In this document: in pieces, positions 55,039 to 62,522 of the stretch | Numbering within the stretch: position 1 is the first letter of the stretch | Layout of the letters: each line of letters starts with the position of its first letter | Origin: Phnomibacter ginsenosidimutans | GTDB taxonomy: Bacteria > Bacteroidota > Bacteroidia > Chitinophagales > Chitinophagaceae | Assembly: GCF_009740285.1 (NCBI RefSeq) | Contig: NZ_CP046566.1 | Span: 3,262,658 to 3,326,657, forward strand | Length of the DNA stretch: 64,000 nt | Direction of reading: 5' to 3' | The notes under the pieces: model-generated | Database searches by the model: none | What the model saw: only the letters and a program-made list of their open reading frames with translations | What the model was told of the DNA's origin: nothing | Position numbers and translations under genes: made by a program

Positions 55039-56180
55039 ACCAAAGCAAATCTAAAAATATCATCATCATAGGTCCGGCGCATCCGTTGCGGCCGGGAGGC
55101 ATTACCACCTTTAACGAGCGACTGTGTAAAGCACTCAACGATGCAGGACATACATGCAGCATCTGGTCTTTCAGCTTGCAGTATCCTTCGTTTTTATTTC
55201 CCGGCACCTCACAGTTTACCGATGCACCGGCACCGGAAGGTTTGCAGATTGTAACGGCCATCAATTCTGTGAATCCACTCAACTGGTGGCAGGTGGGCAA
55301 CCGCATAAAAAAAGCCAAACCCGATGTAGTGATAGTGCGGTACTGGATTCCATTTATGGGGCCTTGCCTAGGCACTATTTTGCGCCGCATCAAGGGCAAC
55401 AAGCACACCCGCATTGTGTGCATCGCCGACAACATTCAACCCCACGAAAGCCGCCCCGGCGACAAGTGGTTTACCAAATATTTTGTGCAGCCTGTTGATC
55501 GCTTTTTGGTGATGAGCCAGCAAGTGCTGCAAGACCTGCGTCTGTTTAGCAACAAACCCGCCCAACTGTTGCCGCATCCTTTGTACGACAATTTTGGTGA
55601 ACGTGTATCCAGCATCGAAGCCAGAGCCTGGCTGCGCCAACACAAACAACTCGACATTCAGGATAACGATAACGTATTGCTGTTTTTTGGATTGATACGC
55701 CAGTACAAAGGGCTAGACCTTTTGCTCGAAGCCATGCAACAATTGCAGGCAACCCATGTGAAGCTGCTCATTGCCGGCGAGTACTACGACGACCCATCGA
55801 AATACGAAGCGCTGTTGCAACACCCTGCGGTAAAGGACAAACTGCTGTTGCATACCCGCTTTGTAGCCAACGATGAAGTAAAATATTTTGCCTGTGCTGC
55901 AGATTGTATTGTGCAACCTTACCGTCATGCTACGCAAAGCGGCGTTACTCCAGTCGCCTTTCATTTTGAAGTACCCATGCTGGTAACCAATGTAGGTGGC
56001 CTGCCCGAAATGGTACCCGATGATGTAGCCGGTGTGGTATGCGAACCCAATGCCGACAGTATAGCCGAAGGCATTCAAACCTATTTGCACAAAGGCAAAG
56101 CACATTACATGCCTGGCCTGCTGCAAGAAAAACAACAACTAAGCTGGGAAAAACTAGTAGAACAGATTTTGGAAGTTTGA
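55035..56180 (+). CDS. Glycosyltransferase family 4
   Basis: 381 residues from GTG 55035, the only reasonable start. It lies inside the right repeat of the upstream cassette (ATCCGTGT), which suggests the insertion replaced the original start region. GT-B fold: IIIIGPAHPLRPGGITTFNERL at the N-terminus; the C-terminal donor half has LLFFGLIRQYKGLDLLLEAM, LLIAGEYYDDP, and QPYRHATQSGVTPVAFHFEVP followed by VTNVGGLPEMV, the GT4 signature. It transfers a sugar to a cell-envelope glycan. Confidence 0.9.
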   Translation: MYQSKSKNIIIIGPAHPLRPGGITTFNERLCKALNDAGHTCSIWSFSLQYPSFLFPGTSQFTDAPAPEGLQIVTAINSVNPLNWWQVGNRIKKAKPDVVIVRYWIPFMGPCLGTILRRIKGNKHTRIVCIADNIQPHESRPGDKWFTKYFVQPVDRFLVMSQQVLQDLRLFSNKPAQLLPHPLYDNFGERVSSIEARAWLRQHKQLDIQDNDNVLLFFGLIRQYKGLDLLLEAMQQLQATHVKLLIAGEYYDDPSKYEALLQHPAVKDKLLLHTRFVANDEVKYFACAADCIVQPYRHATQSGVTPVAFHFEVPMLVTNVGGLPEMVPDDVAGVVCEPNADSIAEGIQTYLHKGKAHYMPGLLQEKQQLSWEKLVEQILEV

Positions 56181-56183
56181 TGT

Positions 56184-56252
56184 CTGATGTCTGATTTGAA
56201 ACACTGAATCATTGAAACTTGTGAACTCGTAAACTTATCAACTCGTAAACTC
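56184..56252 (+). repeat. Low-complexity words before the heptose kinase gene
   Basis: TCTGATGTCTGAT (tandem, near 56184), then TTGTGAACTCGTAAACTTAT and CAACTCGTAAACTC up to 6 bp before the ATG at 56258. The same style occurs at 50862-50903. Confidence 0.7.
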
Positions 56253-56257
56253 CCAAC

Positions 56258-57280
56258 ATGCACTTCCGATCGAAAGCTCCATTGCGGTTAGGTTTTGCCG
56301 GTGGCGGTACGGATGTCGATCCGTATGCCAGCCGCTTTGGTGGCGCCGTGCTCAATGCCAGCATCGATTTATTTGCACATGCCAGTATAGAACCGCTGCA
56401 GGAAAATGCCATTGTATTGCACGACCTCGATAACAAGCAGGAATTGCGTTTTGCATGGGCGCCGCAATTGCCCACCCTGCATGCGTTACCATTGCATGCA
56501 GCAGTCTTTAATCGCATACATGCACAGTATGGTTTACCATTATCGGGCTTCTCTCTCATTACTTCAGTAGATGCGCCCATTGGCTCTGGCCTTGGAACAT
56601 CCAGCACACTTGTGGTAGCCATCATTAGTGCCTTTGCCGAAATGTTGCAGCTGCCACTCGGCGAATACGACATTGCACGACTAGCCTACGACATTGAACG
56701 CAACGACCTGCAATTTGCCGGCGGTCATCAAGACCAATATGCAGCCAGTTTTGGTGGCATTAATTTCATGGAATTTGGCCCCGGCGAACAAGTGATTGTA
56801 AATCCACTCCGCATTCGCCACGAAGTACTGCAAGAACTGGAGCACAACCTGGTGCTCTACTACACTGGCCATGCCCGCCAGAGTGGCCGCATTATTGAAG
56901 AACAGCAAGCCAATGTGCGGAATGATGCACAGCCAAGTATTCAAGCCATGCATCATTTGAAACAACAAGCCTTGCTCATGAAAGAAGCCTTGCTCAAAGG
57001 CCGCTTGCAAGACATGGGCGATTTGTTTGATATTGGTTTTGCCTACAAAAAACAAATGGCCAACGGCATCAGCAATCCACATATTGAGGCCTTGTATGCC
57101 GCAGCTAAAAATGCGGGCGCTACAGGAGGTAAAATCAGTGGTGCCGGTGGTGGTGGTTTTGTTTTCTTTTACTGCCCCAACAATACCCGCCACCGGGTGA
57201 CAGAAACTTTGAATAGCTTTGGCGGCCAGGTATATCCGTTTCATTTTTGCATGCACGGTGTACAATCCTGGACCATTTAA
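56258..57280 (+). CDS. hddA: D-glycero-D-manno-heptose 7-phosphate kinase (GHMP family)
   Basis: 340 residues. It phosphorylates D-glycero-D-manno-heptose 7-phosphate at C1. GHMP motifs: RSKAPLRLGFAGGGTDVDPY at the N-terminus, VDAPIGSGLGTSSTLVVAII (ATP-binding motif 2, about 108-127) and GATGGKISGAGGGGFVFFYC (motif 3). The HddA assignment rests on the adjacent gmhA and on hddC-gmhB, which complete the GDP-heptose route. Fucokinase-type relatives share the fold. It is the first of three tightly packed pathway genes. Confidence 0.88.
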   Translation: MHFRSKAPLRLGFAGGGTDVDPYASRFGGAVLNASIDLFAHASIEPLQENAIVLHDLDNKQELRFAWAPQLPTLHALPLHAAVFNRIHAQYGLPLSGFSLITSVDAPIGSGLGTSSTLVVAIISAFAEMLQLPLGEYDIARLAYDIERNDLQFAGGHQDQYAASFGGINFMEFGPGEQVIVNPLRIRHEVLQELEHNLVLYYTGHARQSGRIIEEQQANVRNDAQPSIQAMHHLKQQALLMKEALLKGRLQDMGDLFDIGFAYKKQMANGISNPHIEALYAAAKNAGATGGKISGAGGGGFVFFYCPNNTRHRVTETLNSFGGQVYPFHFCMHGVQSWTI

Positions 57281-57290
57281 GCAAGAACAC

Positions 57291-57872
57291 ATGCAAGCAA
57301 CCATTCAACAAATATTTCAATCGTCGATTGATGCCAAGCAACAGCTGCTGGCCAGCGAACGATTGTTGCAACTCACCGAAACAGTGAGTGTACTCATTAC
57401 CGAAGCATTTCGCAATGGCCATCGCCTCTATTTCTGTGGCAATGGTGGCAGCGCCGCCGATGCACAACATTTGGCAGCAGAATTTACCGGTGCCTTTTAC
57501 AACCGCAACCGGCCAGCCCTGCCTGCAGAAGCCTTGCATGTAAACACATCGTATATCACCGCTGCTGCAAATGATTATGATTACAACAGCATTTACAGCC
57601 GATTGGTGGAAGGCATCATGCAGTCCGGCGATGTGCTGGTGGGCCTGAGCACCAGTGGCAACAGTGGCAATGTGGTAAAGGCTTTTGAAGCGGCCCGTGC
57701 CAAAGGTGTCATCACCGTTGGTATGACCGGCGAAAAAGGTGGTGCATTGCGCCCCCTTAGCGACTATCTTTTTGATGTACCATCGAACGATACGCCACGC
57801 ATACAAGAGTGCCACATGCTCATTGGCCATACCATTTGTCAGCTGGTAGAAGCACAGATTTTTCCTGCATAA
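57291..57872 (+). CDS. gmhA: Sedoheptulose 7-phosphate isomerase
   Basis: 193 residues from ATG 57291. It converts sedoheptulose 7-phosphate into D-glycero-D-manno-heptose 7-phosphate. The SIS domain has FCGNGGSAADAQHLAAEFTG, VGLSTSGNSGNVVKAFEAA (phosphosugar-binding Ser/Thr) and DTPRIQECHMLIGHTICQLVE (the conserved Glu/His near the C-terminus). The start is 10 bp after hddA. Confidence 0.93.
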   Translation: MQATIQQIFQSSIDAKQQLLASERLLQLTETVSVLITEAFRNGHRLYFCGNGGSAADAQHLAAEFTGAFYNRNRPALPAEALHVNTSYITAAANDYDYNSIYSRLVEGIMQSGDVLVGLSTSGNSGNVVKAFEAARAKGVITVGMTGEKGGALRPLSDYLFDVPSNDTPRIQECHMLIGHTICQLVEAQIFPA

Positions 57873-57876
57873 ATAC

Positions 57877-59154
57877 ATGCCCGATTCTTCACATAGCGTC
57901 ATCTTTCTGGCAGGCGGTGCCGGCACCCGTTTGCAATCGGTAACGGGGAGCACACCCAAATGTTTAGCGCCGGTAGATGGGCAACCTTTTTTGTACCACC
58001 TGCTGCAAAGGCTGTTGGCACAAGGCTTTCAGCACTTTGTACTGGCTTTGGGTGTTGGTGCTAGCGAAGTAGAAGAAGCTGCTGCAGCATGGCAGCAATA
58101 TCATCCCCATATCCGTATCGACTTTTCAATTGAAACTACTCCACTCGGTACTGGCGGTGCTGTGTTGCAGGCTTTATCGTTGTGCAAAAGTGATGATGTG
58201 CTGATACTGAATGCTGACAGTTATTTGGATTGCTCTTTTGCGGATGCATTACATAAACATCAGCAATACAAAGCCGTGGCAACCGTGCTGCTCAGCCACA
58301 TGCAGCATGCCGACCGCTACGGATTGGTGCAAGTAGATGCGCAACACCGCATCGTTCAGTTTCATGAAAATGAAGCCCATAGCAACGGGCTCATCAACGC
58401 AGGTGCCTATTGGCTAAACAGACAATTGTTTGATGTATCAGCATTTCCCGCTTCCTGCTCTTGGGAAAAAATCATCATGCCACACTTGCTGGTACAAGCA
58501 CAATTGTATGGTGTGGCCACAACAGGTTACTTCATCGACATTGGCATACCCGAAGATTACGCTAAAGCACAAACCGATTTCGCTCATTCTTTTCCTATGC
58601 TACAACCCGATAAAAGCTGGACACTTTTTCTCGACCGCGACGGCGTCATCAACATTGAAAAAGTGAAAGATTATATCCATCATTGGGATGAGTTTCAGTT
58701 TTACCCCGATGCTGTAAAAGCCATTGCTGTATTCAGCAAGATTTTCAGTCGCATCATTATTGTCACCAATCAAAAAGGGGTGGGCAAAGGCGTAACGCTG
58801 CAAGAGAATCTCGATGAGATTCACCAACGCATGACGGCGGCCATTGAAACAGCCGGTGGCCGCATCGATGCCATTTACTATTGCCCCGATACCGACGACA
58901 AAAGCCCGAACCGCAAGCCCAATCCGGGCATGGCTTTTCAGGCCAAAGCCAATTTTCCTGAGATTGATTTCAGCCGCTCCATCATGGTCGGCAACAATAC
59001 CAGCGACTTGTATTTTGCCCGCAATGCCGGCATGCAAGCTGTGTTTTTGCGCAGCACTCAACCCGACTTGCAATTACCTCCTGCCCTCGCCGATATGGAA
59101 TCGCCTAGTCTGTCGCATCTTGCCCAGGTGTGGCAACGCCAGCCAATTGGCTAA
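57877..59154 (+). CDS. Fused heptose-1-phosphate nucleotidyltransferase (HddC) and heptose-bisphosphate phosphatase (GmhB)
   Basis: 425 residues, two enzymes in one chain. Residues about 1-235 are a sugar-phosphate nucleotidyltransferase (SVIFLAGGAGTRLQSVTGST, PKCLAPVDGQPFLYHLL, DVLILNADSYLDC), HddC-like and expected to make GDP-D-glycero-alpha-D-manno-heptose. Residues about 247-425 are a HAD phosphatase with TLFLDRDGVIN (nucleophile Asp253, acid Asp255), IIVTNQKGVGKGV, YYCPDTDDKSPNRKPNPGMA with metal-site residues, and SIMVGNNTSDLYFARNAG, GmhB-like and expected to remove the C7 phosphate. Two catalytic steps of the same pathway are thereby tethered. It starts 2 bp after the gmhA stop. Confidence 0.9.
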   Translation: MPDSSHSVIFLAGGAGTRLQSVTGSTPKCLAPVDGQPFLYHLLQRLLAQGFQHFVLALGVGASEVEEAAAAWQQYHPHIRIDFSIETTPLGTGGAVLQALSLCKSDDVLILNADSYLDCSFADALHKHQQYKAVATVLLSHMQHADRYGLVQVDAQHRIVQFHENEAHSNGLINAGAYWLNRQLFDVSAFPASCSWEKIIMPHLLVQAQLYGVATTGYFIDIGIPEDYAKAQTDFAHSFPMLQPDKSWTLFLDRDGVINIEKVKDYIHHWDEFQFYPDAVKAIAVFSKIFSRIIIVTNQKGVGKGVTLQENLDEIHQRMTAAIETAGGRIDAIYYCPDTDDKSPNRKPNPGMAFQAKANFPEIDFSRSIMVGNNTSDLYFARNAGMQAVFLRSTQPDLQLPPALADMESPSLSHLAQVWQRQPIG

Positions 59155-59212
59155 GCTGTTAAAATATCCACAGCCCCGCAGCGTTGTTATGCATGTTAGA
59201 TACCTTGCAACC

Positions 59213-60256
59213 ATGCGTATTTTCTTTTTGCTGATACTGATGTGGCTGGCCGTTCCCAACGAAGGTGCAGCGCAACGAATCACATCGTCCAACTTCAAGA
59301 TGTTGCAACGCATCGATGATTCGCTGCAAACCTATGGCGACCGTATGTTGGATGATACGTTTGCTACCGAACGCCTTCGTGCCGACAGCATGTTTACCCG
59401 CTTGTTGGTACGTGCCATGCGGGTGCCCTACTCCTTTTATTTCAGCTTCGATTCCATGCAAATGGCGCCGGTGTTGTACCCCGAAGACAGCAGCTTTCGC
59501 ATCATCACCTGGCACATACCAATGAATGATGACAACTACCGGCAGCGTGGTGTGATTCAATACAACACACCCGATGGCAGCATTAAGTTTACGCCGCTAT
59601 TTGATGTATCAGACTACAGCGAACAACCGCAAGACAGTATTCGCAACAACCAAAACTGGATTGGTGCCGTGTATTACAAACTGCTGCAACACGAAGTGAA
59701 CCAACAAAAAGTGTACACGCTGTTGGGCTACGATGAAAACAACGACCGCACCACCCGCAAGTGGATAGATATCCTTCGTTTTGATGAAGACGGGCAGCCA
59801 CAATTTGGTGGTGATTTTTTCTTCTTCAACAACGATTCTATTTTTCCCAGAGGCAGTAAGCGTTATGTATTGGAATACAAAAAAGAAGGCCGTGCCAGAA
59901 TTAATTATGATGAAGTAGACAGCCTGATTGTGATTGATAACCTGGTGAGTGAATCGAACGAACCGGAGAAGAAATATACGCTGGTACCCGGTGGCGATTA
60001 CGAAGCTTTGAAGTGGGACAAAGGCGGCTGGCAGTACATTGACAAGCTGTTTATGAATAACCGTGGCGATGGCAACGAACCCAAGCCCATGCTCATTTTA
60101 AAAGATGATGGCAGCTTTGACGATGAAGCCCTCGATAAGCAAACAGAAAAAAACCTGAAGTCAGCTGAAGAAAAAGAAAAGGCAAAAGCGGCACCAACAA
60201 CCCCTAAGAAAACAACGCCTGCAAAACCCACTGCACCCGCAAAAAGAAGCCGGTAA
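59213..60256 (+). CDS. Exported protein of unknown function with Lys/Ala/Pro tail
   Basis: 347 residues from ATG 59213, chosen because it places the signal peptide (MRIFFLLILMWLAVPNEGAAQ) at the end; an in-frame ATG lies 24 bp upstream. The mature part is mixed alpha/beta (FKMLQRIDDSLQTYGDRMLD, FRIITWHIPMNDDNYRQRGV, YYKLLQHEVNQQKVYTLLGYDENND, KWIDILRFDEDGQPQFGGDF) and ends in a Lys/Thr/Ala/Pro-rich tail (TPKKTTPAKPTAPAKRSR). This is a conserved-looking Bacteroidota periplasmic protein, but I cannot name a function. It follows the heptose genes and ends in a terminator. Confidence 0.78.
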   Translation: MRIFFLLILMWLAVPNEGAAQRITSSNFKMLQRIDDSLQTYGDRMLDDTFATERLRADSMFTRLLVRAMRVPYSFYFSFDSMQMAPVLYPEDSSFRIITWHIPMNDDNYRQRGVIQYNTPDGSIKFTPLFDVSDYSEQPQDSIRNNQNWIGAVYYKLLQHEVNQQKVYTLLGYDENNDRTTRKWIDILRFDEDGQPQFGGDFFFFNNDSIFPRGSKRYVLEYKKEGRARINYDEVDSLIVIDNLVSESNEPEKKYTLVPGGDYEALKWDKGGWQYIDKLFMNNRGDGNEPKPMLILKDDGSFDDEALDKQTEKNLKSAEEKEKAKAAPTTPKKTTPAKPTAPAKRSR

Positions 60257-60292
60257 CGAAAACGGGTAACGGATAAAACATCAACTGACAAT

Positions 60293-60332
60293 AAAAAAAG
60301 CGAACAACATTCAGAATGCTGTTCGCTTTTTT
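60293..60332. terminator. Terminator between convergent genes
   Basis: AAAAAAGCGAACA / TGTTCGCTTTTTT stem enclosing a near-perfect ACATTC/GAATGC extension. Confidence 0.85.
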
Positions 60333-60349
60333 ATAAGTATTCGTTATAC

Positions 60350-62467
60350 CTATTTCAACACAATAGCACCCAGTGCCGGTAAGTGTAATTTCAGCTCGTA
60401 CCGCTTGCTTTCTTTGTCTACCAACGTACAAGGTATGTCGGGATTGAATACATCGCCTGTGCCCCAGTAAGCTTTGCTGTCGGAGTTGAAGATTTCTTTC
60501 CACTGCTTTTTGCCGGTTGCATAAATCGGAAAGTCGTGACGCACCACGGGTGTCATGTTGAACACCACTATCACATCATCTTTTTCTTTTTTAGCCCTGC
60601 GGCGGAACGCCATCACACACTCTGCCCTGCGATTGATTTCCACCCACTCAAAGCAATCGGCATCAAATTGTATTTCATAAAAAGCAGGTTCTTCTTTTAC
60701 CAGGTGCAGCACATCCCGCACACAATCTTTCAGCAGGCGGTGGCAGTCGTATTGCAGTAACTCCCAAGGCAATTCTGTTTTGTGGTTCCACTCCTGTGTG
60801 CTGCCAAATTCGTTGCCCATAAACAACAGCTTGCCGCCGGGATGCGTAAACATGTACGTGTACAGCAAACGAAGGTTGGCAAACTTCTGCCATTCATCAC
60901 CAGGCATTTTGTAGAGCATGGGGCTCTTGCCATGCACCACTTCATCGTGGCTGAGTGGCAGCATAAAGTTTTCGTCGTGGTAGTACATCATGCTAAACGA
61001 AAACTGATCTTGCTGAAACTGCCGGAAAATAGGGTCCTTTTTGAAGTACTTCAACGTATCGTGCATCCAGCCCATCATCCATTTCATACCAAAGCCAAGG
61101 CCATCGGCAAAAGTAGGTTTGCTTACCCCCGGCCAGTCCGTTGCTTCTTCGGCTATGGTTTGTGTATCCGGAAAATCGCGGTAAATCATCTCGTTCATTT
61201 CCTTCAAAAAAGCAATGGCTTCAATGTTACCGTTGCCGCCAAATTCGTTGGGTTCCCACTGGCCTTCATTGCGGCTGTAATCGAGGCGCAGCATACTGCT
61301 CACCGCATCTACCCGAAAGCCATCGATGTGGTATTTATCAAACCAAAAACGAGCCGAGCTGATGAGGAATGATTTTACTTCAGCCCGCTTGTAATTGAAA
61401 ATGTAGCTGTTCCAATCGGGGTGATAGCCTTTGCGCATATCGGCGTATTCGTAGGTATGCGTACCATCGAACATAAAGAGGCCGTGCATGTCGTACGGAA
61501 AATGCGAAGGCACCCAATCGAGGATGACACCAATGCCTGCCTGATGGAAAGCATCAATCAACCCCATGAATTCCTGCGGCGTACCAAAGCGGCTGGTGGG
61601 GGCAAAATAACCGGTGCCCTGATAGCCCCAGCTACCATCGTATGGATGCTCCATCACGGGCATCAATTCAACATGCGTGAAGCCCATTTCTTTTACATAG
61701 GGCACCAAACGCTCGGCTATTTGTGTATAGGTATTGTAGCTCTCTTCGTCGTCTTTTACGGGCCGCATCCAGCTGGCCAAATGCACTTCATACACATTCC
61801 ACGGTGCATTCAGCGAGTTGTGATTTTTACGTTTTTTCATCCACTCACTATCGTTCCATTGATAGTCATGAATGCTCCATGCCACCGAAGCCGTTTTGGG
61901 GCGCTTCTCCCAAAACAAAGCATACGGATCACCCTTATCCAAGCGTACGCCCTGAAAGCCTACCACATGAAATTTATACGCATCGCCTTTTTTTACACCG
62001 GGAATAAATCCTTCCCAAATGCCCGATTGATCGAGGCGTACAAACAACTCGTGGCTATGTGCTTTCCATTGGTTGAAATCGCCCATCACACTTACAGAAG
62101 ATGCATTGGGTGCCCACACTGCAAAGTAGTAACCATCGGTATCGAGCACTTGCATGGCATGTGCCCCAAACAAATCGTACCCACGGTACAAGGTACCCTG
62201 ATGCAGGTTTTGCAAATCTTCGGGTGTAAAGCGGCTGTAGTTCCACACAGGTTTTGTGCTGTCTACAAAATGCTGGTCTTCGTATCGCAAGTGTATGGTG
62301 GTTTTAGTGTTCTTTTTCTTTGGTGTTGCTTTTGCTTTTACAGCAGGAGCAGCATGTGGTTCATCTTTCAGCGTGGCTTTTGCCGGTGCCTTTTTGGCTT
62401 TGGCTATGGGTTGCTTTTGAGCATGTGCAGCCACTTTTTGCGCAGGCTTTTTATGTTCGGCACACAT
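60350..62467 (-). CDS. glgB: 1,4-alpha-glucan branching enzyme with Lys/Ala-rich N-terminal tail
   Basis: 705 residues. It introduces alpha-1,6 branches into glycogen. Residues about 1-56 are an unusual tail of Lys, Ala, Pro and Thr, histone H1-like in composition. Then come a CBM48/early-set domain (YFAVWAPNASSVSVMGDFNQWK) and a GH13 barrel with GFTHVELMPVMEHPYDGSWGY, WVPSHFP, DGFRVDAVSSML (nucleophile Asp), TIAEEATDWPGV (acid/base Glu) and MLPLSHDEVVHGK. A C-terminal all-beta domain ends LHLPALGAIVLK. No other glycogen gene is nearby. Confidence 0.93.
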   Translation of the reverse strand: MCAEHKKPAQKVAAHAQKQPIAKAKKAPAKATLKDEPHAAPAVKAKATPKKKNTKTTIHLRYEDQHFVDSTKPVWNYSRFTPEDLQNLHQGTLYRGYDLFGAHAMQVLDTDGYYFAVWAPNASSVSVMGDFNQWKAHSHELFVRLDQSGIWEGFIPGVKKGDAYKFHVVGFQGVRLDKGDPYALFWEKRPKTASVAWSIHDYQWNDSEWMKKRKNHNSLNAPWNVYEVHLASWMRPVKDDEESYNTYTQIAERLVPYVKEMGFTHVELMPVMEHPYDGSWGYQGTGYFAPTSRFGTPQEFMGLIDAFHQAGIGVILDWVPSHFPYDMHGLFMFDGTHTYEYADMRKGYHPDWNSYIFNYKRAEVKSFLISSARFWFDKYHIDGFRVDAVSSMLRLDYSRNEGQWEPNEFGGNGNIEAIAFLKEMNEMIYRDFPDTQTIAEEATDWPGVSKPTFADGLGFGMKWMMGWMHDTLKYFKKDPIFRQFQQDQFSFSMMYYHDENFMLPLSHDEVVHGKSPMLYKMPGDEWQKFANLRLLYTYMFTHPGGKLLFMGNEFGSTQEWNHKTELPWELLQYDCHRLLKDCVRDVLHLVKEEPAFYEIQFDADCFEWVEINRRAECVMAFRRRAKKEKDDVIVVFNMTPVVRHDFPIYATGKKQWKEIFNSDSKAYWGTGDVFNPDIPCTLVDKESKRYELKLHLPALGAIVLK

Positions 62468-62522
62468 ATCAATCGTTTTTCTTTAAATGTAACACATAAG
62501 GCAATGCCACAGCAGCATTCAC

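Noticed and set aside
58844-59212. N-terminal extension of the exported protein at 59213
   Set aside because: It overlaps the coding end of the HddC-GmhB gene in another frame, and a signal peptide begins at 59213.
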